Positions 10,101 to 18,841 of a stretch of 64,000 nucleotides of DNA are shown here, piece after piece. How positions within the stretch are numbered: position 1 is the first letter of the stretch; each line of letters starts with the position of its first letter. The notes below the pieces were generated by a model, which made no database searches, had not been told where the DNA came from, and saw only the letters and a program-made list of their open reading frames with translations. The translations under genes and the position numbers were made by a program. Source of the stretch: Aspidapion aeneum (taxonomy: Eukaryota > Arthropoda > Insecta > Coleoptera > Brentidae); NCBI GenBank assembly GCA_963576565.1, contig OY755048.1:3354501-3418500 (forward strand), read 5' to 3'.

Positions 10101-13100
10101 AAAAACAAAAACTAAAATGTATTTTGTTGAACTCCGGACTTAATTACCTTTCGTTTGATATCACACACCCATATTTTCACTTAAACTCTAATTTTTGAAA
10201 TATACCCCCACCCTTTTTTTAAAATAAATTAAAATGTATTTTGTTTAACTCCAGACTCAATTACCTTTCGTTTGATATCACACACGCCATATTTTCACAT
10301 AAATTTTGAAATCTATCCCCACCCTTTTATTTGGTTTGTGTTCGGTGGATTTTGTTCATTTTTAAATGGGACCATCTCGACCCAAGACCCAGCCTAGGTA
10401 CCAAATTTCATTGAAATCGGCCAAGCGGTTTTTGAGTTATGCGCGTTGGTCGTTACAGACAGACATACAGACAGACAGACATACATACAGACAGACAGAC
10501 AGACTGCGCAACAAAAAAGTTTCAAAATCATCTGAAACGCAAAGATATATAAAATTTTTGAAATCGGAGCAACTTTTTTTTTCTCGAAAAAATTAGGATC
10601 ACCATAGCTCACACTACTATAGTATAGTATATGTGTGAGCTAATAAGCACAGCAGCAGTATATCATCCCTATCGCATTTAATCTACCTGTTTATATCACC
10701 ATTTACTTTTAATATATAAAAATATAATATTCATTTGCCTTTAAAGAGGTCTCATTTCTAGATTTCCAAGAGGTGTGTCAAAAAACCACCGAATTTCATT
10801 TTCCACATGTTGAGGACCAACTTGGAAAAATATCAAACGTAACCAAAGACTATTTAAAACAATCTATGACCGGAAGTGGAAGAAACTCACACAGCGAGCT
10901 TTTACAACCTGGCGATTTTTATGTAACCAGACATTCCAATTTGGCCCAGGTACATGTAATTTTTCATATGGTTTCTGAGGATAGTTTAAGAGGTAAGTAA
11001 GCTTTTGTACGAGATGGGAAATTCGCGAGTGGTCATCACTGTACATTTTTTTGGAAATCACAACTGGGAATCACACGAAAATCACTGGGAAACAGCTGGA
11101 AATCAGTAGGATCCATTACGAAAAAATGGAATTTTTCCTCGCTTTTGCACGGCAATCCCTATTCATCGTCATCAAGGACAAAAAGAAAATTATCTAAGAT
11201 CCAATTAATTAATAATCTGAAATGATCAAAAACGTCATTGATCAAAACAAGACATGAGCAAAATCGAAGTTTTGAGAGAAGAGAAACTTTCTTCAATTTT
11301 GACTTTTTATAATTTTTTTAGTACTTAAAGAAATAACAATATCTTTTTTAGTTCTATTGCGAACAAATCATAACTAGCAGTGGCGCACCCAGGAATGTCT
11401 TGTGGGGGGGCGAGGCCTCTTGATGTCTTATTTTATGCTATTTTATCTTTTTATTCACGAAATATGTGGAAAATATCCAAAAAATCTTGGTTGTGGGGGG
11501 ACCGCCCCCTCCCCCCCCCCCCGGGTGCTCCCATGCCTGTAGGAATTTTCTGTAAACTTCATGTGACAAAAGTTAAAATCAAAAGTTTGTGAAAAAACAT
11601 GAAAAAAATCGCAATCTTGGATTTATGACGTCACACAGGTGCTCTTACTCAACTTTGAGGTAAACAGGCGGCAACTTAAAATTGAGTGATTCATAACCAA
11701 TCGATTTAGGGTAGTTTTAAAAAATCTTTCACAACTATCCCTCGGGACATGATTTTTGACTATAAGCCACTCAACTATGTTTGTCGTTCACATATACAGT
11801 CAAACGGGGTGGATCAGGACAGCGGGATCAATCGGGACAAAACCTGTTTTTTACTATTTAAATGGGCCCTGTATCTCAAGGTCAATGTTTTTAGGTTCAA
11901 TAATATTCAAAACTCATAGGCGATTTAAGTATTGTTCATACTCGTCTTAGTCTTTTGTTTTTGATTAGTCTTTGTCCTTTGATTAGTCTTAGCTGTCTTA
12001 AACAAAATCGGCTGTTCATACTCGTGTTTTGTTTTTGATTAGTCTTAGTCATAACCCACTGAAAAAAAAATCAATTTCAATAAAAAGGCCCCTTTTCAAA
12101 AGTAATTTTCTATACAAAACAATCTTATTTAACCTAATCTGTGCACGAAACACCGACACGAAAGAACAAAAGCGAAAAAGAAAATAAAAACAAATAAAAT
12201 TTTGAGGTTAGGTAGAGATTTTCTGTTAAAAACATGATTAATGGCGGTAAATTCAAAATTTCGGCCGCGCGCTTGCGCTCTTCGGACGCCCTGTAAAAAA
12301 AAACAACAAATATCAGCTGATGTCTGTCACTCGTCTTAGTCGTTGTCCTAAGGATTGAAAGTTGGCAACTCTTAAGACAAAGACTAATCAAAAACAAAAG
12401 CCAAAACATTGTATGAACACTCCCATAAGAAACAGTGGTTTTAACTTTCTTATGACAAGACATATGACTAAACCAAGACAAAAGACTAGACAAAAGACGA
12501 GTATGAACAATCCATTAGTGAACGCGTTTCTGCAAGTCGCCGGCCAGCATGCCTAGGAAACTCAATGCAACTTGACAGGTCGTTAGGTTAAAGTTCTCAC
12601 TAAGCTCAAAAGAGGCGCTGCGGTCGCGCGTTTGTTCCTTATTCTATTTTTTTTGAGATTTTTTTTATTATAAAAGGCGATTCAAATTTTCCGCCTCAAC
12701 TTTAAGTTCGTCACTAAGCTCAGTAGTGGGCGCTACAGAGTTAATGATCTGTCAAACAGCCGGAGTTGCCTATCTAATAAAAACTGACTGAACCGAAGCA
12801 AAAATCCTTTATCTATGCCGGCCAGTTCGCTTTAACTTTTTGAATGGAGCAGCACGCATAAAAATCAACAAAATTTTCTCGGTTTTTTTTAAAGTTTTAT
12901 GAATAAACCTCGTTTTCTGGCTGATTTTTAAAGTTTTTTTCCGTTTTTTTTTGCAAAGTAATTTTTTTAACCTTCTCTGTCCATTACAGGGGCTAATCGA
13001 GCTTTAACACTAAAACATATATATAAAATCACTTGTCAAAGTGACAGGTATGTGTGACATGTCATTTTAAAGCTCCAACGGTAAGCTATCATTTGGGCGT

Positions 13101-14946
13101 AGTTTGAAGCTTTAGCGATAGCTTTTTTAGAAAAAAGTTATTTTGAAAAATATCTGAAAATCGTCCCGATTCACCCCATTTGACGGTACTTAATATTCCT
13201 ACGTATATGGTCGTTCACCTAAAGAAGAGCGGTTCTTATATTGCTATGCAATTGAAACGTCCTTCATTGCAATCTCTATAGACCATTTTACACAACTCAA
13301 GACGAGCGGACTTTGTATTGCTATTTAGTATACGGCAAATCTTTTTGGTCGTTACTAGGATATCGTGTGAGGTAAAAACAGAAACTTTAAAATAAAATTT
13401 GGTACCTATATCTCACTGGGCGTTAAAAGGCAAATCCGAATTTCGTTTTTTTAATTGCAAATGCGCAGCGCTCTTTCTTTTCATATATACTGGTTTCGTC
13501 TCTCTCTCTCTCTCTCTCTTACATACAAATCGGTATCATGGAAATTTGGGACAAAATTAAATTGGAAAAAAATAATATTGTTGTTTTTAAACCCAAACAT
13601 ATATAAAAATGTCAATGTGTTTCCTTAAATTAGCTCCCTAATCTTTTCCTATGTCGAAATCGGTGTTAGCCTAATCTCTTGATTAATTAATGGCAGACGA
13701 ATCCTAACCAAGGGTCCGACACGCCCCGCCTGTCTTTTTTTAAGGATGTGACTTACACTACATAGCAATATAAAATTTACTCTTTTTTGTTTCTTAAAAT
13801 GGGCTATAGCGGGTGCAGTGAAGGACGCTACAATTCCATAGCAGTATCAGAAGCGCTCTTCTTTAGTTAAACAGCACACACGCCCCTTTTTATAATTTTG
13901 TCCGATTTTGAGAAAAGAGGTTATACATTCTATTTTTGTCCGATTATTACCCATTCTTTTTTCACCGCCGACGATTTTGCTTATGTCTTGTTTTAATGAA
14001 TGCCGTTTTTGATATAAATAATTCCGTTTTTAACATTGGACTGTTATACTATTTTCCTTTGTGATCTTTCTACGATTTTTCTTTTGTCTTTTATGATAAA
14101 CTGTGGAGATCCTTGCAGGGTACTTGTTCATAGTGCTAATTCAGTTGTTTTTTAATTTAGGTTCGGATATAAACAGCAGACATCCAGTGGTACTAGGATT
14201 AAGACATATTTTAAAAACGGCATGTTCAAATGACGTTACATCATTAACTATTCCTTTGCTTTTGCAATATGAGATAACAGAGGTATATTTAACGAAAATA
14301 AGTTGTGATTCCAATTTTGGGCAATGATTCATATAACCATACGTGGGAACTTTCGATACATATATTTTTTGGTTGCTATTGGAATCTCAGATTTTACTTG
14401 TTTCCTACTTGTCAACTACACAGCATATCTGCACTTAAGTGGTAGAGGGGGAGGATAAAAAAACTCTTTACAAAAACGAATAAATTACATTTACTTTAAA
14501 AAATGTCACTTTTAAAATACTCTGCCAATCTATGGGCACCTAAGCTCACACTAGGTACTATAGTTATAGTGTGAGCTAATATAATCAAAAACTGAAATAT
14601 ATTTTATTCAACTCCAGACTCAATTGCCTTTCGTTTGATACCACACAAGCCATGTTTTGACAAACTCAAATTTTTTTAATCTACCCCCCACCCTTTTGAA
14701 AAAAACTAAAATGTATTTTGTTTAACGCCAGACTCAATTACCTTTCGTTTGATATCACACACGCCATATTTTCACTTAAACTCTAATTTTTGACATCTAC
14801 CCCCACCCTTTTTAGCTCACACTACTACTATAAGTAGTGTGAGCTATGGTGATCGTAATTTTTTCGAGAAAAAAAAAGTTGCTCCGATTTCAAAATTTTT
14901 TATATATCTTTGCGTTTCAGATGATTTTGAAACTTTTTTGTTTTGC

Positions 14947-14977
<31 letters not shown>

Positions 14978-15826
14978 ATGTCTGTCTGTATGTCTGTCTG
15001 TAACGACCAACCCGCATAACTCAAAAACCGCTTGTCCGATTTTAATGAAATTTGGTATCTAAGTTGGGTCTTGGGCCGTGATGGTCCCATTTAAAAATGA
15101 ACAAAATCCACCGAACGCAAGCCAAATAAAAGGGTGGGGGTAGATTCCAAAAATTAGAGTTTATGTGAAAATATGGCGTGTGTGATATCAAACGAAAGGT
15201 AATTAAGTCTGGAGTTAAAAAAAATTAATTTTAGTTTATTTTTAAAAAAAGGGTGGGGGTAGATGTCAAAAATTAGAGTTTAAGTGAAAATATGGCGTGT
15301 GTGATATCAAACGAAAGGTAATTGAGTCTGGAGTTAAACAAAATACATTTTAGTTTTTTTTTTAAAGGGTGGGGGGTAGATTGAAAAAATTTGAGTTTAA
15401 GTCAAAACATGGCTTGTGTGGTATCAAACGAAAGGTAATTGAGTCTGGAGTTGAATAAAATATATTTCAGTTTTTGATTATATTAGCTCACACTATAACT
15501 ATAGTACCTAGTGTGAGCTTAGGTGCCCATAGATTGGCAGAGTATTTTAAAAATAAACTAAAATTCATTTTTTTTAACTCCAAACTTAATTACCTTTCGT
15601 TTGATATCACACACGCCATATTTTCACATAAACTCTAATTTTTGGAATCTACCCCCACCCTTTTATTTGGCTTGCGTTCGGTGGATTTTGTTCATTTTTA
15701 AATGGGACCATCACGGCCCAAGACCCAACTTAGGTACCAAATTTCATTAAAATCGGACAAGCGGTTTTTGAGTTATGCGGGTTGGTCGTTACAGACAGAC
15801 ATACAGACAGACATACAGACAGACAT

Positions 15827-15877
<51 letters not shown>

Positions 15878-17402
15878 GCAAAACAAAAAAGTTTCAAAAT
15901 CATCTGAAACGCAAAGATATATAAAAATTTTTGAAATCGGAGCAACTTTTTTTTTCTCGAAAAAATTAGGATCACCATAGCTCACACTACTTATAGTAGT
16001 AGTGTGAGCTAAAAATTGGTTCAATAACTGCCGAGAAATTAACGTTTCTTTTTGAAAAAAGAAAAGGTTAGATCTCGGTAGCAAATAAATTAATTTTTAT
16101 GAAAATATTCTAATGAGTTTTTCACCGCTTTTGTCTAGGCGATCCTCCCCTCTCACCCTCCTGGGTATATGCTGTAATTCACAAATGGCAAACAAGTAAA
16201 ACCTGAAACTCTGAATCATCAATACTTAGGCGCAATAATGTAAAACAAAAAACATACAAAACTTGAAAGTGCAGCCATTGTTGTTATCAAGCCAATTATG
16301 TTTTTTTTTAAACTATTTTTTGGGTTATAATAATTTTCTGGCTATTTTTCCTGAGGATAAATTCATTTTCCACCATGTACAATAATATAATTAAAAAAAC
16401 AACAAAATTTACGAATGTGTAATCTTTATTGTTATTAAACTACTCATGTTTTTTTTGAAAAGTGTTAGCTTTTGTCATAAAAATTTTGTGACTATTTTTC
16501 CTCAGAAGAAATATTTTTTTTTCGATTAAGCGTCAGGGCTTTGGTTTCACACTAACTTCTGCTGCAATTTTATGGAAAAAAACTAAATTTAGAAAAGTGT
16601 AACTATTGTTGTTATCAAGGCAATTTTTTTAAACTCTTTTTTTGAATCATTTTAGGACATGACAATCTCTTGGTGTGAGAAAAGGGCAGAGTTGGTGTTC
16701 AAATGTGTCAAAGGATTTATGATAGAAATGGCTTCATGGGGAGGTTCTGATCTAAAAAATTTACAGTTTATGTTACCTGAGGTAAGTGACTAAATTTATG
16801 GTTATTTATGCTTTCTCTATACAGGGCGTCCCAGATAAAAGTTACTACATGGGCATTTCGGAAATGGTAAGCGATACAGTTTTGGTTAAAATAGAAAAAA
16901 TAACGCTATTCCAAGCCGAATAAGATGCTGTATCAATATTAAAAATATCTCATAGGGATTTTTAAAATATCGAGCAAAAACAAAAAATGTGTTTTTGAAC
17001 AATTTAATTATTGTTGCCATCTAGTAAATAAGTTTTATAAACTTTGGTAGTTTTTCTATTACCGACACGTTGGCGAATTTTTGCTAGACCTAATTTTTAT
17101 GGAACCTGGAAATTTTTAATTTTGATACAGCAGCTGATTGGGCTCGGAAGAGCGCAACTTTTTTCTTATTCAAAATTGTATTTCTTACCGTTTCTAAAAT
17201 CCTCATGTAGTTACTTTTTTCTGCGACACCCTGTATATCGTAGAAAACAACCAAATCTTAATAAATTTTACGTACATTTACTTCGTGTATGCCACAATTT
17301 TGCATTTGTTTTTTTCAGGGAATATCTCATGCGGTGTTTACTTCTCTTACTGATATGTTGCCTCGGATTTTTAAGGTTTGCAATCCAAAAATTTTAAAGT
17401 AA
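3965..17402 (+). CDS. FERRY3: FERRY complex subunit 3 (C12orf4 orthologue), nine exons, N-terminus not seen
   Basis: Human C12orf4/FERRY3 belongs to the five-subunit FERRY complex, a Rab5 effector that links mRNAs to early endosomes. Exons with canonical GT-AG sites and matching phases: 3965-4141 (or 4145), 4270 (or 4277)-4451, 4543-4767, 5243-5440, 9404-9513, 10762-10992, 14161-14282, 16656-16781, 17319-17402 (stop TAA). The joined product is about 485 residues; the human protein is about 552. Family-typical segments are [86 protein letters not shown] and the C-terminal [17 protein letters not shown]. The N-terminal half is charged and helical with likely coiled coil (residues about 10-190); the rest corresponds to the family's DUF2362 region. 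The missing 60-70 residues should lie in one or more upstream exons. ATG 3965 is an internal Met chosen only as a safe lower bound. Introns total about 12 kb and are loaded with transposons. Confidence 0.95.
4270..4451 (+). CDS. FERRY3: FERRY3 coding exon 2
   Basis: It encodes [20 protein letters not shown] and on to [11 protein letters not shown]. The acceptor is AG at 4268-4269 (with donor 4142) or 4275-4276 (with donor 4146); both preserve frame. The donor is GTAAAA at 4452. Confidence 0.9.
4543..4767 (+). CDS. FERRY3: FERRY3 coding exon 3
   Basis: It follows the acceptor CTCTTATAG and ends at the donor GTAAGA. It encodes a charged, coiled-coil-like stretch ([15 protein letters not shown] ... 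[20 protein letters not shown]). Phase 2 in and phase 2 out agree with both neighbours. Confidence 0.93.
5243..5440 (+). CDS. FERRY3: FERRY3 coding exon 4
   Basis: Acceptor ACATTTTTAG, donor GTAAGT at 5441. A Ser/Pro-rich linker ([18 protein letters not shown]) precedes the strongly conserved [19 protein letters not shown]. Confidence 0.95.
5806..6814. mobile_element. P-element-type deletion derivative (copy 1) in FERRY3 intron 4
   Basis: The ends are inverted repeats of about 32 bp whose core is AAAGACCGGCC followed by a GGCGCG box, with a CACGTGA box just inside each end. GCGCGCGTG occurs at 5797-5805 and again at 6815-6823, consistent with the 8-bp target duplication of P-type elements (one base of ambiguity). 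The interior matches the copy at 44712-46028 but lacks the THAP-encoding part, keeping only leader sequence and a short piece upstream of the 3' end. It cannot encode a transposase. Confidence 0.85.
7474..8230 (+). mobile_element. GACA-tract repeat element (pearl/Helentron-like), copy 1
   Basis: This copy starts AATACTCTGCCAATATATGG, followed by a short palindrome around AGCTCACACT...GTGTGAGCT. Three to four diverged units of about 95 bp follow (each with TTACCTTTCGTTTGATA and CCCCCACCC), then the phrase CCAAATTTCATTAAAATCGG in variant form, a (GACA)n tract and a closing AGCTCACACT...TGTGTGAGCT palindrome. No protein is encoded; frames across the tract are low-complexity. The plan resembles molluscan pearl elements and insect DINE/Helentron repeats, but the class is inference. 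Confidence 0.75.
8029..8092. repeat. (GACA)n microsatellite within repeat copy 1
   Basis: A CAGA/GACA tetranucleotide tract with one CATA interruption. The same tract occurs at about 10456-10506, 14945-15003, 15791-15880 and 25008-25078 in the related copies, with differing lengths and interruptions. Confidence 0.95.
8877..9014 (-). pseudogene. Possible start of a gag-like ORF downstream of the primer-binding site
   Basis: An ATG at 9014 (minus) opens a frame beginning [20 protein letters not shown] about 100 bases after the primer-binding site, where gag would start. Homology is not recognisable. After about 45 codons the frame runs into CAGTGGCGGAGGCATGC at 8876, which looks like a hAT terminus, so the rest is lost. 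Confidence 0.3.
9116..9133 (-). promoter_or_regulatory. tRNA-Lys-type primer-binding site
   Basis: On the minus strand, three bases after the LTR end, the sequence reads TGGCGCCCAACGTGAGAG. The first 14 bases match the complement of the 3' end of tRNA-Lys (the TGGCGCCCAACGTGGGGC-type site of many LTR elements). Confidence 0.65.
9137..9380 (-). mobile_element. LTR of an LTR retrotransposon fragment
   Basis: On the minus strand this 244-bp segment begins TGTAGATTAGG and ends CCTACTTTACA, so it has the TG...CA termini expected of an LTR (TGTA/TACA). It is followed directly by a primer-binding-site-like sequence. Only one LTR and about 260 bp of internal sequence remain. Confidence 0.6.
9404..9513 (+). 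CDS. FERRY3: FERRY3 coding exon 5
   Basis: Acceptor TTTGGTTTTAG, donor GTAAGTC at 9514. It encodes [20 protein letters not shown] and [17 protein letters not shown]. The LTR fragment ends at 9380, so branch point and acceptor are squeezed into about 23 bp or lie inside the LTR. The longer reading frame 9387-9587 is this exon plus intron. Confidence 0.95.
9909..10645 (+). mobile_element. GACA-tract repeat element, copy 2, in FERRY3 intron 5
   Basis: Same organisation as the copy at 7474-8230, from AATACTCTGCCAATATATGG to TATATGTGTGAGCTAA. It has three internal units and a GACA tract at about 10456-10506. It is highly similar to copies 1 and 4, suggesting recent amplification. Confidence 0.75.
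10762..10992 (+). CDS. FERRY3: FERRY3 coding exon 6
   Basis: Acceptor CTCATTTCTAG, donor GTAAGTAA at 10993. It encodes [20 protein letters not shown] through [20 protein letters not shown]. Insertions common in vertebrate orthologues between these blocks are short here. Confidence 0.96.
11378..11539. mobile_element. hAT-like MITE with CAGTGGCGCACCCAGG end
   Basis: The left end CAGTGGCGCACCCAGGAATG and the complement of CCGGGTGCTCCCATGCCTG at the right form imperfect inverted repeats. The interior carries G- and C-runs. A related element lies at 51059-51403 with the same left end. No ORF. I could not settle the target duplication. Confidence 0.55.
11797..13186. mobile_element. 1.39-kb Tc1/mariner-type element with TA duplication
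   Basis: The left end CAGTCAAACGGGGTGGATCA and the right-end complement CCGTCAAATGGGGTGAATCG are inverted repeats, with TA outside both. The interior contains no transposase frame, so it is non-autonomous. A smaller MITE is nested at 11931-12511. It lies in FERRY3 intron 6. Confidence 0.75.
11931..12511. mobile_element. Nested MITE (581 bp)
   Basis: The left end ATTGTTCATACTCGTCTTAG and the right end (complement ATTGTTCATACTCGTCTTTT) are inverted repeats. The arms continue with repeated CTTTTGT/GATTAGTCTT phrases on both sides. It sits inside the larger TA-flanked element. The 119-codon minus-strand frame within it is low-complexity and not supported. Confidence 0.7.
13212..14105. mobile_element. 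Foldback element family F, intron 6 copy
   Basis: 13212-13290 (GTTCACCTAAAGAAGAGCGG onward) is the inverse of about 13795-13880. The 13870-14105 segment, rich in TTTTGTCCGATTATTA-like phrases, recurs at 33190-33470 (inverted) and 35430-35692. Its right end lies about 55 bp before exon 7 of FERRY3. Confidence 0.65.
13499..13519. repeat. (TC)n microsatellite
   Basis: An uninterrupted TC tract of about 10 units inside the foldback element. Confidence 0.9.
14161..14282 (+). CDS. FERRY3: FERRY3 coding exon 7
   Basis: Acceptor TTTTTTAATTTAG, donor GTATAT at 14283. It encodes [20 protein letters not shown] and the conserved [14 protein letters not shown]. The exon completes a glycine codon begun in exon 6. 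Confidence 0.95.
14335..16270. mobile_element. Inverted-repeat MITE split by GACA-tract repeats (FERRY3 intron 7)
   Basis: 14380-14460 (GGTTGCTATTGGAATCTCAG ... CAGCATATCTGC) and 16130-16200 (...GGTATATGCTGTAATTC) match the two central arms of the foldback element at 56621-57182 (TTGCTATTGGGATCTAG and TATATGCTGTTATTGAG). The GACA-repeat cluster 14514-16012 therefore appears inserted into an older MITE. Confidence 0.5.
14514..16012. mobile_element. GACA-tract repeat copy 3 containing an inverted copy of itself
   Basis: 14514-14812 is the left part of a forward copy, 14813-15550 is a complete inverted copy, and 15551-16012 is the right part of the forward copy. Forward and inverted parts share variants absent elsewhere: ATCTATGGGCACC near the end, loss of ACGT in the terminal palindrome, GGCTTGCGTTCGG and GACCATCACGGCCCAAGACC. 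The inverted copy therefore derives from its own host. GACA tracts lie at about 14945-15003 and 15791-15880. Confidence 0.8.
16656..16781 (+). CDS. FERRY3: FERRY3 coding exon 8
   Basis: Acceptor ATCATTTTAG, donor GTAAGT at 16782. It encodes [20 protein letters not shown] and [20 protein letters not shown], the most conserved block of the family. Confidence 0.97.
16822..17233. mobile_element. 412-bp mariner-type MITE in FERRY3 intron 8
   Basis: TA-flanked inverted repeats of about 50 bp: CAGGGCGTCCCAGATAAAAG on the left, complement CAGGGTGTCGCAGAAAAAAG on the right, both continuing with GTAACTACATG-like sequence. No transposase. The open frame 17044-17397 crosses its right half and exon 9 in the wrong frame. 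Confidence 0.8.
17319..17402 (+). CDS. FERRY3: FERRY3 last coding exon
   Basis: Acceptor TTTTTTTCAG. It encodes [20 protein letters not shown] and CNPKILK, then TAA. The long overlapping frame 17044-17397 is a different frame and spurious. Confidence 0.95.
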   Translation, partial: GISHAVFTSLTDMLPRIFKVCNPKILK

Positions 17403-17457
17403 TTGTAAAGCTGGATTAGCTGGTAGTTCAATGATAATTTTTTGTTTTCGTATTTAA

Positions 17458-17463
17458 AATAAA
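17458..17463 (+). promoter_or_regulatory. FERRY3: FERRY3 polyadenylation signal
   Basis: AATAAA lies 56 bases after the FERRY3 stop codon, followed by a T-rich stretch. This implies a very short 3' UTR. Confidence 0.7.
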
Positions 17464-17637
17464 CTAAATAAGATTTATTTTATTCTGAATCTTCAATAAT
17501 AATTATGATATTTTTCTTATAAGTTGAAACTGATTAACGTTATTTTTAATCAAATACCAAATTGCAAGTAATGCAAGGACCTAAAACTATAAACAACAAA
17601 TGAAATTAAAGAAAGAAAAATAAGAAAAAAGTTTTCT

Positions 17638-17708
17638 GCTTCGGCCGGGGATCGAACCCGGGACCTCTTGCTATCTAGGCAAACATTCTACCACTGAACC
17701 ACCGAAGC
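17638..17708 (-). tRNA. tRNA-Gly-type gene with AGA in the anticodon position, copy 1
   Basis: Minus strand, 71 nt. Perfect 7-bp acceptor stem (GCTTCGG/CCGAAGC), D arm GGTTCAGTGGTAGAAT, anticodon stem TTTGC/GCAAG with loop CTAGATA, T arm CCGGG-TTCGATC-CCCGG. The body is that of eukaryotic tRNA-Gly, but position 34-36 reads AGA (Ser codon UCU), without the long variable arm of tRNA-Ser. A T6 Pol III terminator follows. A and B boxes are intact. Confidence 0.7.
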
Positions 17709-18039
17709 CACACATAAATTTTTCGGAAAACCTCTATCTATGCGGGCCGCGGTGTCTCAATACAAGAACGAGAGACACTCAGGTATTAACTCAACCAATT
17801 CATCCAACTGATTTCTAAATTCTTCTTTCCCACTGTCAAAGGTATGATAACTCAAATAAGACGTAAAGAATCAACGTCTGACAGCATGAGATCACCTTTA
17901 TCGTGTGTTAAAATTTCTGATCGCAAAATGGGCGATTTGCCAATATAATAATCAAATACCAAATTGTAAGTAATGCAAGGACCTAAAACTATAAACAACA
18001 AATGAAATTAAAGAAAGAAAAATAAGAAAAAAGTTTTCT

Positions 18040-18110
18040 GCTTCGGCCGGGGATCGAACCCGGGACCTCTTGCTATCTAGGCAAACATTCTACCACTGAA
18101 CCACCGAAGC
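18040..18110 (-). tRNA. tRNA-Gly-type gene with AGA in the anticodon position, copy 2
   Basis: Identical in body to copy 1, in the second tandem unit, with the same loop CTAGATA and the same downstream T-run. Confidence 0.7.
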
Positions 18111-18544
18111 CACACATAAATTTTTCGGAAAACCTCTATCTATACGGGCCGCGGTGTCTCAATACAAGAACGAGAGACACTCAGGTATTAACTCGACCTA
18201 GTCATCCAACTGATCTCTAAATTCTTCTTTCCCACTGTCAAAGGTATGATAACTCAAATAAGACGTAAAGAATCAACGTCTGACAGCATGAGATCACCTT
18301 TTTCGTGTGTTAAAATTTTTTGATCGCAAAATGGGCGATTTGCCAATATAATAATCAAATACCAAATTGCTGTCAGACGTTGATTCTTTACGTCTTATTT
18401 GAGTTATCATACCTTTGACAGTGGGAAGAAGAATTTAGAGATCAGTTGGATGACTTGGTCGAGTTAATACCTGAGTGTCTCTCGTTCTTGTATTGAGACA
18501 CCGCGGCCCGCATAGATAGAGGTTTTCCGAAAAATTTATGTGTG

Positions 18545-18615
18545 GCTTCGGTGGTTCAGTGGTAGAATGTTTGCCTAGATAGCAAGAGGTCCCGGGTTCA
18601 ATCCCCGGCCGAAGC
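18545..18615 (+). tRNA. tRNA-Gly-type gene with AGA in the anticodon position, copy 3 (inverted)
   Basis: Plus strand. One change in the T loop (TTCAATC instead of TTCGATC) relative to the other two. The acceptor stem is perfect. TTTTTT at 18623-18628 gives a Pol III stop. Confidence 0.65.
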
Positions 18616-18841
18616 AGAAAACTTTTTTCTTATTTTTCTTTCTTTAATTTCATTTGTTGTTTAACGTTATTTTTGTTATGTGCTATATTTTGAGTATATT
18701 GCCAATAATTTTCTAAAAACCAAATTTTACATATTTGCTTTCTTTTCTTAAATAAAATATCTAAAAATATAACACGTGTTGTGTTTTTTTTCTTGTCGAA
18801 AGTTTAACGTTCTCTGTTATTATTAAATAATAAAATCCTCA

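Larger units (their letters stand above)
17548..18660. mobile_element. tRNA-bearing cassette: two direct units and one inverted unit with 14-bp flanking direct repeat
   Basis: Units of about 402 bp start at 17549 and 17951. A third, inverted and slightly shorter unit covers about 18367-18660. The whole is bounded by the identical 14-mer TTAACGTTATTTTT at 17534-17547 and 18661-18674, which looks like a target-site duplication. Each unit carries one tRNA-like gene and a shared flank including CGTCTGACAGCATGAGATCA. Confidence 0.75.

Noticed and set aside
12134..12493. 119-codon minus-strand frame
   Set aside because: Lies in a nested MITE with repeated phrases; hydrophobic low-complexity, no homology.
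17044..17397. 117-codon plus-strand frame
   Set aside because: Overlaps a mariner-type MITE and FERRY3 exon 9 in the wrong frame.
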